The notes below the pieces were generated by a model. The model did no database searches. It worked only from the letters and a program-made list of their open reading frames with translations, and was not told the origin of the DNA. Positions 38,340 to 49,235 of a DNA stretch of 64,000 bases are shown here, one piece after another. The position numbers were made by a program, and so were the translations under genes. This stretch comes from Sipunculus nudus (lineage: Eukaryota; Annelida; Sipuncula; Golfingiida; Sipunculidae), in the NCBI GenBank assembly GCA_026874595.1, contig CM049311.1:8779676-8843675 (forward strand), written 5' to 3'. Each line of letters opens with the position of its first letter. The first letter of the stretch is position 1.

Positions 38340-40620
38340 CACTAAAGTAAGAACCCTATAGGTTCTAGGGTCATGAGGTCAAAGGTCAAGGTCACTGGAC
38401 TGGCATCTTAAAAGATACTGTGGATGCATTTTTAAGCCAAACTTTCATCCCAGGTCTTCCATCTTCAATATATAGCTCACTTGCCAATAGTGGATGATCC
38501 ATATAAATTTTGGGGTCACAAGGTCAAAGGTCAAGGCTACAGGAGCTATCTGTCCAAAAATTAGTTTCTGGATGATAATTCCTGCTTTTATTGATGTATT
38601 GATTTCAAACTTGACTTATATATGTCCCATTGAAAAACCAAGACTCCAATTGATTTTGGGGTCATGAGGTCAAAGGTCAAGGTCACAGGACACATCTTTA
38701 AAAAGGTTGTGGATGCATTTTCAGCCAAACATTTCATCTCAGACCTTTCATCTTGCGCATATAGTTCATTTGCCAATAGAAGAAGACCCTTATCAATTTT
38801 GAGGTCACAAGGTCAAAGGTGAAGGTCACAGGAGCCATCTGTCCAGAAATTAGTTTCTTGATGGTAATTCCTTCTTTTATTGATGTATGGATTTCAAACT
38901 TGACTTGTATTTGACCCCATTGGAAAACCAAGACTCCAATTGATTTTGGGGTCATGAGGTCAAAGGTCAAGGTCACAGGACACATCTTAAAAAAGATTGT
39001 GGATGCATTTTCAGCAAAACATTTCATCTCAGACCTTTCATCTTGCGCAAATAGTTCATCTGCCAATAGAAGAAGACCCCTATCAATTTTGAGGTCACAA
39101 GGTCAAAGGTGAAGGTCACTGGAGCCATCTGTCCAGAAATTAGTTTCTTGATGATAATTCCTTCTTTTATTGATGTATGGATTTCAAACTTGACTTGTAT
39201 TTGACCCATTGGAAAAGCAAGACCCGAATTGATTTTGGGGTCATGAGGTCAAAGGTCAAGGTCACAGGACACATCTTTAGAAAGATGTGGATGCATTTAC
39301 AGCCAAACATTTCATCTCAGATCTTTCATTTTGCACATATAGTTCACCTGCCAAGAGAGGAAGACCCCTATCAATTTTGAGGTCACAAGGTCAAAGGTTA
39401 AGGTCACAGGAGCCATCTGTCCAAAAATTAGTTTCTGGATGATAATTCCTGTTTTTATTGATGTATGGATTTCAAACTTGACTTGTATATGGCCCATTGG
39501 AAAAGCAAGACCCTAATTGATTTTGGGGTCATGTGGTCAAAGGTCAAGGTCACAGGACACATCTTTAAAAAGATTGTGGATGCATTTTCAGCCAAACATT
39601 TCATCTCAGACCTTCCATCTTGCACATATAATTCATCTGCCAAGAGTGGAAGACCCCTATCAATTTTGAGGTCCAGGGTCAAAGGTGAAGGTCACAGGAG
39701 CCATCTGTCCAAAAATTAGTTTCTGGATGATAATTCAGCCAAACATTTCATCTCAGACCTTTCATCTTGCACATATAATTCATCTGCCAAGAGTGGAAGA
39801 CCCCTATCAATTTTGAGGTCCAAGGTCAAAGGTGAAGGTCACAGGAGCCATCTGTCCAAAAATTAGTTTCTGGATGATAATTCCTGTTTTTATTGATGTT
39901 TGGATTTCAAACTTGACTTGTATATGTCCCATTGGAAAAGCAAGACCCAGATTGATTTTGGGGTCATGAGGTCAAAGGTCAAGGTCACAGGAAATCTCTC
40001 TAAAAAGATTGTGGATGCATTTTCAGCCAAACATTTCATCTCAGACCTTTCATCTTGCACATATAATTCATCTGCCAAGAGTGGAAGACCCCTATCAATT
40101 TTGAGGTCCAGGGTCAAAGGTGAAGGTCACAGGAGCCATCTGTCCAAAAATTAGTTTCTGGATGATAATTCCTCCTTTTATTGATGTATGGATTTCAAAC
40201 TTGACTTGTATATGTCCCATTGGTAAAAGCAAGACCTGAATTGATTTTGGGGTCATGAGGTCAAAGGTCAAGGTCACAGGACACATCTTTAAAAAGATGT
40301 GGATGTATTTTCAGCAAAACATTTCGTCTCTGATTTTTCATCTTGCAAATATAGTTAACCTGCCAAGAGAGGAAGAACCCTATCAATTTTGAGGTCACAA
40401 GGTCAAAGGTTAAGGTCACAGGAGCCATCTGTCCAAAAATTACTTTCTGGATGATAATTCCTGCTTTATTGATGTATAGATTTCAAACTTGACTTGTATA
40501 TGTCCCATTGGAAAAGCAAGACCCGAATTGATTTTGGGGTCATGAGTTCAAAGGTCAAGGTCACAGGACACATCTTTAAAAAGATCAAGGTCACAGGACC
40601 AACATCTTCAACAAGATTGT
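38340..40620 (+). repeat. 290-bp higher-order array of two 145-bp monomers in H3
   Basis: Type A monomers (GGGGTCATGAGGTCAAAGGTCA) have the AGGTCA core at 38376, 38667, 38957, 39246, 39534 (TGGTCA), 39969, 40258 and about 40547. Type B monomers (TTTTGAGGTCACAAGGTCAAAG) alternate at 38521, about 38810, 39100, 39389, 39675, 39830, 40112 and 40406. A to A is 288-291 bp, except 39534 to 39969 (435), where an extra B monomer is inserted. Seven cores are perfect DR1s. Open frames of 60-110 codons arise from the array and shift frame between units, so they are not genes. Confidence 0.9.
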
Positions 40621-40696
40621 GGATTGATAGATGAAAGAAACAATAAATATGCCAAGTGTCAGTATATGCTGCTAAAAATGGGGGCCCATTCTTAAA

Positions 40697-40709
40697 GGGG
40701 GGGGGGGGG
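40697..40709 (+). repeat. G13 homopolymer next to the H3 right end
   Basis: Thirteen G in a row just before CTACTATGTCTGGGG. Length may be unstable or misread; it may fold into a G-quadruplex with neighbouring G runs. Confidence 0.8.
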
Positions 40710-40759
40710 CTACTATGTCTGGGGATACTCTGGCACCTGCGGTGCCAAGAAATGTCTAG

Positions 40760-41490
40760 TTAATTAGTTTAGATCTGATCATATTAATTGTGACCTTAAT
40801 TTAACATTAACTTGAATAAAGAAAAATGTTTGTAATTAGGGCATGAGTTAAGTGAAAAAAAGTCATGATTGTGCATCTATATACAAATCTGAATCACTAA
40901 CAGATTTCCATTCCAGTATTAATAGGTTTACCCTGAAAATAAAAGCTACGATCACAAGCTGAAGGAATTTATGGCTTTTTAAAACAATATTCCATGGGCT
41001 GACAGTCCTGTGTGAAAAATTATGTGTGCCAAGCCCTGATGAAGATAATTGTATTTTGCATCAAAGCATACTGTGTACACAAAAGTGAAGAGACAATCAC
41101 ACCACTCTCCAGGATTGATATGTCACCTGACAGACCATGCAATTTGCACAATTTGTCAGCTCAGTCTGGAGAAGGATCGAGTCACCAGCTTCTTGAACCA
41201 CTCGTGTAGAATTGTTTTCAGTCTCTCCAGGAAATGATCCACTATTGCCAGGTTTTTGTGTGTGCTGACCTCCTTTGCCATACTATTCAATAAGAATCAG
41301 GGAAAATTGACTTCCACTTTCCACAATTTCATCATTTGTCTTCTAGTCCTCCTTCATTTGACAAACCTCACTTTCATAAAATTTTTGTTGATTCTGACTC
41401 TAATGAGTAAATTCTTGAAGCTTCACTTTTCAAACAACCTGATCATTCTCTCATTTCATGCAGTGTTCTGAACTTAAGGCCCTGTCACAA
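40760..41490. other. Unique DNA, no gene seen
   Basis: No recognised repeat or gene. Confidence 0.4.
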
Positions 41491-42240
41491 TTAAGATATG
41501 ACTAGTTTATATTTGCCTGCAACACTTTCTGTGGTTGTTTTATGAGCAATCACTGGGTGTCTTGCAACTGTCTCAGTCATTGCAGAGGATCTTGCAAACA
41601 GGGGTGGTCATAATTGATTGTGTCAGACTTTTGAACATGCTCAAAATTCAGAAATGCTCACATCGATCCAACCACTCACATTAGGTCTCACTGACAGTTG
41701 TGCAACTGTTGTACAATGTTGCAAACCATTGCACGACTTGTCACAAGACTAAAAAATGCATTTGATCAGTTGGAAGTCATGCCAAACTTGCACATTTGCT
41801 GGTGATATCTTGCTATAATTCGTCATTTGGTCGCATTTGTGATACATCCATGCAACAGTTGTCAACATTTTGCATCACTTCATGCAAAGTTGTGCTACCA
41901 TTGTAAGTCTGTGTGAGATAACATGGATATATATATATATAGGGAGACTATGGAGACGACCATCAAAACGTCCTCAGCATTCAAGGAAGAAAGATGGCTG
42001 CTGCTTGTCAGGCCAATCACATGATCTTGCAATCATCTCTTGTAGGATCATGCAAACATGCAATAGCACTACAGTTATTTGTGATGTCAGACCAATCAAT
42101 CCCAATCTTGCAACACTCACATGTGAATGCGAGACTACTTGTACAAGCGGGTGCAACTTTGTACAACGGTAGCTTCAAGTTACTCTGGTTGTTAGACAGC
42201 TGTTGCACATGTGAATGCTTTTGCCACACTTGATGAGATC
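41491..42240. repeat. Region enriched in TTGCA/GTTGCAAC-type words, origin unknown
   Basis: Words such as CTTGCAAC, GTGCAACTGTTGTACAATG, CATGCAACAGTTGTCAAC, CACATGTGAATGC occur again and again on both strands without a fixed period. A (TA)n run of about 14 bp is at 41928. Overlapping short open frames on both strands have no domain. It may be an old element built from short inverted words. Confidence 0.35.
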
Positions 42241-42309
42241 TATGGCAATAGACCCTTGTTCATTCTCTCACTTCATTGATTACATCTTTCTGATCATACA
42301 CTAATATGT

Positions 42310-42575
42310 CATTGAAGTCTTTCACTATCCCTGTTTAGTTAAAAACATAACACATAAGTAAAAACATAACAAAGTCAGTGGGGTAATTATAATTTTAAAA
42401 ATCATTCTTCAAAAGCAAGTAAAAAATCGAGAGATCGGATCAAGACAGTGCAGCAAAATCGATTTTTTTGTAGATATCATTTAAGGAGCTTGATTTATCA
42501 TCAGTGTAGAGAAACAGAAAAAAAACATAAATCAATGAAAACAAAAATCTGATAAACAAAAAACCTGAATTTTGT
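42310..42575. repeat. Dispersed repeat pair, copy 1 (with 48900-49235)
   Basis: It shares CATTGA-GTCTTTCACT, AAAACATAAC, GGTAATTATA, ACAGTGC-GCAAAAT-GATTTT, AAGCTTGATTTAT-like and AACAAAAATCTGATAAACAA with the second locus in the same order and orientation. Both are AT-rich and non-coding. Confidence 0.6.
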
Positions 42576-42769
42576 GTTTTTGACAAAATATGGTAAAAAA
42601 TCCTATTTGATGATTATTCTTTTATTTGAGTTGTTTATGTTTTTTCTGATCTTCTGTTTTCAGTGGTTGGTTCTATGTAGTCAGTTCTTTGGTCTTTTAT
42701 ATCATATATTTTTTTCAGTAATTACATATTTTGGATTTTTCTGTCTTTTAAGTAATTCTTTCTTTCTGA

Positions 42770-43460
42770 GAATTGGCTTTTCAGTGAGTCTGCTTTTCTG
42801 ATGGTTCTGTCTTTCTGTGCCTCAGATCCCTCTTTTTTTTGGTTCTGTTTTTTCCGTTGGCCTGTCTTTCTAATAGTTTTGCCTTTCTGGTAATTCAGTC
42901 TTCTTGTTCATTCTGTATTTTCAGTGCTTCTGTCTTTTCTGTGAGTGATTCTGTCTTTCTAGTTATTGTCTCTTCAGTGAGTCTGTTTCTCTGAGAGTTC
43001 TCTTTATCTGATGATTTTCTCCTTTCAGTTATTCTGACTGGTCATTGTCTTTTCAGTGTTTTTTGTCTTTCTGTTGGTTCTGTCTCTCAGTGTTTTTGTC
43101 TTTCTGTTGGTTCTGTCTTTCAGTGTTTTTTGTCTTTCTGTTGGTTCTGTCTTTCAGTGTTTTTTCTTTCTGTTGGTTCTGTCTCTCAGTGTTTTTGTCT
43201 TTCTGTTGTTTCGGTCTTTCAGTGTTTGTGTCTTTCTATTGGTTCTGTCTTTCAGTGCCTTTGGCTTTCTGATATTGCTGTATTTTTCACAGAGCATGTT
43301 TTTCAGATCATTCTGTCTTTTTGGTTTGTCTGCTATTCTGAGCATTCTGTCTTTTAAGTTGATCTGTCTTTTTACTAGATCTGTATTCAAAGTGCTGTCT
43401 TCTAAACATTTTGGTCTTTCACTGATTCTTCCTTTGTGATGATTTACTCTTTTCACAGTT
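42770..43460 (+). repeat. Pyrimidine-rich field of TTCTGTCTTTCAG-like words
   Basis: Loosely repeated GATTCTGTCTTTCTG/TTTTCAGTG words surround a regular 33-bp core (next entry). The plus strand is strongly C+T-rich. Long open frames here (43056-43439 plus, 43154-43456 minus) result from the repeat and begin in it. Confidence 0.6.
43054..43285 (+). repeat. 33-bp minisatellite, about 7 units
   Basis: CAGTG marks units at 43054, 43088, 43121, 43155, 43187, 43220 and 43253 (spacing 34, 33, 34, 32, 33, 33). Consensus is near CAGTGTTTTTGTCTTTCTG then TTGGTTCTGTCTTT. Each unit ends in a pyrimidine tract plus CAG, a strong acceptor-like motif. Confidence 0.9.
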
Positions 43461-45689
43461 TATTTTTTTTTCTGCTACTGGTAGTTCAGTCATTTCAGGT
43501 TTCCATTAACTCTTAAATATTTATTAGTCTTTTTTGGCATGAAAATGTCATGTTTTCAGTGACAAGGAGGTGACGGGTTACTCTGGGAGCACGTATATTA
43601 CAGATCTCTGTAAAGGTGGAAAATACCTGGGAATGACATACCGTGACAGTAGAATTGTATGACCATTTCAGGTAATATGACTTTCCTAGTGCTTTCCAAG
43701 ATCCATCATAAAAAATTCCAAACATTTGAATCCATCAAGCAATATAAATAAATTGTATTGTAAATGTATTAGAGACCCATATAATCTTGATATATCAGGA
43801 CTTGTTTTGGCATTTGTCAGACGGCCACATTTGTATAGTGTTATAGTCAGTGTAATCTGATTTGACACTGATGTATTATGATGTTACATTCATACTATCA
43901 ACCAATGAACATCTGTTCCAATTAATTACCATGCAATATCCTGACAATTTAAGCTATTCTAGGTACCATGGCAACAAAATTACAATTGAATCCAGATGAT
44001 TGGTAGATTAACTTTATACAGAGGGATCATACTATCATTATTTAGATATCAGGTTTAACATTCACAAGAAAAGGTTCTAGCATTCTGGTTAACTATGGGA
44101 TAATTGTACTTGTATGCTTGATTTAGCTAAAATTTAATTTGTAGTAGTACAAAATTTTGTATTATGATATTTTTGTTTTGCCATACATGAATCAAAACAG
44201 TTTATTTGCTTGTAGATCATTTATAAATTAATAATTAACCAAATTTTGTTTATTTATTTTCGCAAATACAGTCACCTAATTTAAATATAATTGAACTGCT
44301 GTTGTTCTGTTTGAAAAGGTGCATTTTTAGATAACAGTTGAGTTTATGCCATGGTGTGGCAAGATCTGCACGTTAATCCGTACTGCCTCAAACACAGCAG
44401 AAGCTATTGCTATAGCATCACAAAATTTTATTTTAAAAAATCATTCATCTAAAAAATGCAGATTTAGCTTTTTTTGGATATCTGCATTGATTTAGATTTT
44501 ACAGGAAATAAGCTTCAAAAACTTTAAAATCTGGAAACTGTCCATGCAGCCAAATTGTTCAATAATTTATAGAAATAATTCATTAATCTGTCTCAAGTTT
44601 GTTCAAGTGGTTCCAGTGTGGTGAATTTTAGCCAATTTACAGGAAGCTGAACTTAGTCATTTGGCAATTAGTAAGGTTACTGACATAACAATCACAGAAA
44701 AGGCTGGAGCTAGCATCAACATGTTTCAGGCAAATGTTGGTCACATGAAATCATATTTGAAATTAGGTTTTTGTTGCACCACCTGATTGACCTGTTTTTT
44801 TATGGGGAAAATAAAACAATTTTTGTCTCTTTAAGCTTCTACATTAAAATGTTTCATAATGAAACTGTCAAGCCAAATTGTTTATTATTTTTTTTTACAA
44901 CAATTATCCTAGGGCATTAATTTATGGTAGAATAATCAAAAGCTGAGGTTGGTCTTGTGGCCATATAACATATATATATAATATATATATCAAACTGAGA
45001 GCTGCAATATAGTCTTCTTCTGCAAAACTGTTGGTTCAAATTCTGTATCATTACATAAAATGATTCTTAGGTGGTGTTTGTTCAAGTTTACTTAAATGAA
45101 AGGACTGTGAGATACTTTAGTAAAAAAAACTAGCAGATTTATTGGATAACAAACTGAGAGCTGTGGGTATATAAACAGAGCTGTACAGCAACATAAATAG
45201 CCAGTGTCTATAACTAGCTTATATGTAAGATAAATCCATTAATGAAATGTACATGTATTCTGATTTTGCTGTCAATTGGCCTGTGTTATTATTCTTAACA
45301 TTTGATAAAAAATCTTATAAATAGGTCAGCTTGAAGAAAAGAATTGACACTAAAGTCTTTCAGTTTGTATTAACAGATTTACGAACAGGCCAGGATTGTG
45401 TCTATATCTGTAAATTACTTGGCAGCATGCTAGCTATTCCAGATTTGACAACAGGCCAAGTTTCAGTCTGTATCTATTTATAGCTTTAGCAGACTGCCAA
45501 CTGTATCAGATAAGGCAAGAGGTTCAAGAGTCAGTTAAAGAGTTCAGTAAGTACAGCCAGGCACAGGTCAAGAGTTCACCCAGTGCAGTCGCTGCACCTG
45601 GCATTAGTTACTGGTCACTTGGAGGCAACTGCCTCCCAAAGGTGAACTTGGCAAGCCCAGTCCACCTGACTCAAGTGAAGTTTGATGTA
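43461..45689. other. Unique AT-rich DNA, no gene seen
   Basis: Only short (TA)n runs near 44972-44992 and a loose duplication near 45370-45500 (ACAGGCCA, TCTGTA-CT). No coding evidence. Confidence 0.4.
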
Positions 45690-46165
45690 ATGACCTGAAA
45701 TTTTTACTTGTCCATGCATCTTTGATGGCTTTTTCCTACTCAAGACTGGTGTTGCCACCTGCAGTGATTTTTGCATAGTGTTTTCCCTACTTATTTCTCA
45801 CAAGGGATTAGATGTTGAGCCTGAAATAGTGCATATCTTAACATCACAGATAGCTTCTTTGTATACAAGACTGGTGGTGCCACCTACAATAATTTTGCAC
45901 AGTGAATGTCCCTGCTTATTTCTCAGGAGCAGTTTGACATATCAGCCTGAAATTGTACATGCCCATATATCTCGGACAGTTTTGTTGTATTTAAGACTTG
46001 TGGTGTCACCTACAATTGTTTTTTGTTTCCATGCAATTGTGCACATAGCCCAAGAGTGGTTTGAAGTATTTGGATGAAAATTTACATGTCCATACATATT
46101 CAATGGCTTTCTCATACACAAGACTGGTTGCACCACCTACAATTTTTTTTGTGTTGTGTACATCT
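45690..46165 (+). repeat. 126-bp tandem repeat, about four units
   Basis: AAGACTGGTGxxGCCACCT-like markers start at 45742, 45867, 45993 and 46120 (125, 126, 127). Units include CCTGAAAT-GT-CATGTCCATA-AT and carry the decayed palindrome GGTGGTGCCACCT. Related in wording to the 278-bp repeat at 1-620. Confidence 0.75.
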
Positions 46166-47389
46166 GTGCCAGTATATCAGGATAGACTTTTTGTAATTGG
46201 TGCTTGTACTTATGTTTAGTACTTGCATTGTATATTTACATGTCACACATGTACTTGAAAAATAATCAAGTACTTTTCAAATAATATTCAAGCATGTTAT
46301 CATGGAAGCATTATACCTGATGTAAATCCCATTGCAGAGATTTGCTTTAGGCCTGTTGGCCTTGTAATAGTAATTAAATAGGTTAAATGAATATAACCAT
46401 CAAAACCCAGGCAGAAACAAAATATAATTATATCTAGATCAACAAAGCTGATAATGTTTTATGCTGTCATCTCATGCCAAAATGTTTAATAAAAATTGGC
46501 AGATCACTTTTGGTGTAATTGTGTTAAGTGACAAATAAATGAAGGAACAAAACAAGAAATCCTGGTCAAGTCATAACCTTTGATCACGAGTGAATTGAGG
46601 TCATTCGTAATAATTGCTGATATCATCAGTAAACATCTGAGAATGAAAAAAAGTCATGAATGCCAGTTAATGATATTAAAAGTGTTCTGATTAGATCTGT
46701 TTAATTAAATTCCTGATAATTCATGGACTGAAGTGATGTTATCGGTGGTGTCTGTGATGCTGCATTTTACTGCAGGCTGTGGATGTGCCGTGAATTGATA
46801 CCAAGGAAACGCACTGGGGACCAGCTACAGACTCATGAAATCCCCCATATATGAGGGTCACATTTATAACTTGATCTGCTTACAGATGTATAAATTTCTC
46901 ATATATAACTCTCCCAACTTTGGTGACTGATTATTTAAAAATAATTATATTTGTAAGACACGAAAAGAAATATTCTAAATTAATTAATTGTAACTATTTG
47001 TGATGTCTTAATTTTTCCAATAAGGGATACTGTTTTCCTGTATATTATTATTATTTTCACAGGTCTCGAACAAAGGAATGCAAGGGATTAACTGTTAAGG
47101 TTTCCATTAGGATTGATATGATTAAAAAATTGCACCAATTGAAACAGTTAGACATGGTATTTGTACTATCTGAATTCCTGTATTGATACATCAGTGATAT
47201 ATGACCATCCATCTGATATGGCATTTAATATTAGTCAACACCTTAGTAAATGTATTGCCAAATCCTATTGGACAGAAATCAGTTTATTAGCATCTGTTTG
47301 GCTAGTTGCTGCATGATCCAACCAATTGAAGAGCAATCATATAGAATCTAAACTCTGATACTGCTTATGTGTATCATATTATGTATCAT
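46166..47389. other. Unique DNA, no gene seen
   Basis: Nothing recognised; 46700-46860 is locally richer in G and C. Confidence 0.35.
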
Positions 47390-47842
47390 CAGTGCTTGAA
47401 ATTAACTTTTAAAAGTACTTGCCCAGTGGGGAAAGCACTAAATAGTTTTTCCTTGCCCTACATGAATATTTACTTGTCCAACAAAAATTCAAAAATCATG
47501 ACCACAACCACAAAAATGTGACCTACATGATTATTTTGCAACAATATATACATGTTCAAATGTTTGTTCGTAAATAATATTTCTCTTTAGCATTTGCGCA
47601 GATGAACATGCAGGTTATTTAAGATAGCAGTATCGTCATGTGATTTCACTTATCCTAAAAATGGAAATGGCTGACTTTAGATAATTTAACATTCAGGGCT
47701 TGTGTAAAGGTTTATGTTGAACCCACTTGTCCAGACGGGCAATTTGAAGCTCACTTTATTTTTTATCACCATTTTGTTAAACTTTTACTTGCCCACACAA
47801 GATTTGATCATATCCTGAAACAGTGTGTCATTAAAGCCCTAG
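47390..47842. mobile_element. Possible hAT-like short element
   Basis: CAGTGCTTGAAATTAAC at the left and TTAAAGCCCTAG at the right are imperfect inverted ends of hAT type. Inside are repeated ACTTGCCC/CTTGTCC words (47420, 47472, 47728, 47788). No clear 8-bp target duplication was found, so the call is weak. Confidence 0.35.
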
Positions 47843-48899
47843 ATTCCATGGAAACAGTGTCTGACCAGTCCAGTGGTTAAATGCTTGCTGCTCTTCTCTG
47901 GCAACCTTTGTTCATTTCCGGTATTTATGAGAATAGATGGTAGTAGCCCAATCCAAGGCTGGAGGTTTTCTCTGGGTTCTCCAGTTTCCTCAAGCCCTAT
48001 AAATCCCACTGAATGTTACCATCTTAACCATTTGAGAGTTCCTTGCAGTAGTTATTATAACTATTTGTACAATCCATGTAAAATAAACAAGTTTATAAGA
48101 AGACAGAACACTTATTGTCCACCATTAGCCCAGGGTCTTAAGTTCAAACAAATAACAATCAACCATATGGGGGAGGTGCTGTGGATATTCAGCACAAGTT
48201 TGACACTGATATCCAATCTTCAGTGCTGTACCTTTTGCTAAGGCATTAATCACTGCGTTGAAAACCTCAGCCATTGGACTCAGCTATTCAGATTTGACGG
48301 ATCTGCTTGGCCTCTTCAGCTAAAAATCATAATACTTTCGCCTTTCTCTATAACACCCAATACCTAGATGATTAACTGGGATATTCAATAACAACTCATG
48401 ACAAATTAACCATATTTGCATGGGAAGCGGGTATTCAGCTTGCTGTATAACCTCAAGAAGGCCAGGGGAAGCCGACACCTCAAACCAGCATTAAACAAAC
48501 ATGGAAATGTCACTTCAAGGGTGCCTGCCGAACTAGCACAGACGAGTCAATAATATGCCCCTTTATCATGGTATTTTTCACATTGACTGGCATGTTTTTT
48601 ATTTTCTTTGGGTCTACAGCTCCATCATCCGGCCAATCAGGACAGGATAAAGGTGCAATGTTTGAAATATCTCATCTTTACCAATTCTGGGATTTCTCAC
48701 TCTGTCTTTCTGTCTTGTGGTCAGTTTATTTTTGGGTTCGAGTGCAGGTATTCTTGAAGTATTTTCTCTTTATACTTATTGTCAATGGAAACCAAGTAAG
48801 CTCCAGAGGCAGATGAGAGGCATGTCTTGCTCTGTCTCTGCTCTGCCAGTTTTACTGCCTTTTATGGGTTTTAACAACACCTGTTTTTTCACCAATCTA
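47843..48899. other. Unique DNA, no gene supported
   Basis: A 122-codon open frame (47873-48241) and an 82-codon one (48568-48816) are present. Neither shows a domain, signal peptide or repeat logic I recognise, so neither is called a gene. Confidence 0.3.
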
Positions 48900-49235
48900 C
48901 AGTAATGTCACTGAGGTCTTTCACTCCCCATGTTCATCCATTCCACATGCAGAGTTTCATATAGTTATTAGTTGTCATGGTTTTTGCTTAATTCTGCAGT
49001 CTGAAAAGCAAACTTAATGAAAACATAACCTTGTCAGTTTGGTAATTATATTTATTAAAATCTTTCTGAAAAAGAGAGTAAAAAATGAGAAAATAGACTT
49101 AGGACAGTGCTGCAAAATTGATTTTCTATATAAGAAGCTTGATTTATATTCAATGTAGAAAATCAACAAAAAAGACCATCAATCAAAGAAAACAAAAATC
49201 TGATAAACAAAAAAAAAGTGTGGATTGTTTTGTCA
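48900..49235. repeat. Dispersed repeat pair, copy 2 (with 42310-42575)
   Basis: Same order of shared blocks as copy 1, roughly 70-80% alike by eye. Origin unknown. Confidence 0.6.

Larger units (their letters stand above)
37713..40759 (+). mobile_element. H3: non-autonomous Helitron, about 3.05 kb
   Basis: The left end starts TC after an A (GTA^TCCCCAGACA). The right end has the hairpin TGGCACC-TGC-GGTGCCA (40731-40747), eight bases, then CTAG (40756-40759) followed by T: the canonical A^TC...CTAG^T layout. TATCCCCAGACA (37711-37722) and TGTCTGGGGATA (40716-40727) are perfect 12-bp inverted repeats near the ends; their outer two bases lie outside the TC end. A left hairpin (TATCCCC-AGACAAAGTC-GGGGGATA) and a CCG tract follow. 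The bulk is a tandem array; no Rep/helicase is encoded. Confidence 0.75.

Noticed and set aside
38588-40286. Several 60-110-codon open frames on both strands with recurring protein text
   Set aside because: They come from the 290-bp Helitron array. The unit length is not a multiple of three, frames change between units, and both strands are open alike.
43045-43456. 127-codon Leu/Phe/Ser-rich frame resembling a membrane protein
   Set aside because: Translation of the pyrimidine-rich 33-bp minisatellite; all three plus frames and the minus strand give similar open stretches.
47873-48241. 122-codon plus-strand open frame
   Set aside because: No recognisable domain, motif or support from neighbours; length is within chance for a 64-kb window.
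48725-48750. GGGTTCGAGTGC word resembling a tRNA T arm
   Set aside because: No acceptor, D or anticodon arms can be folded around it.
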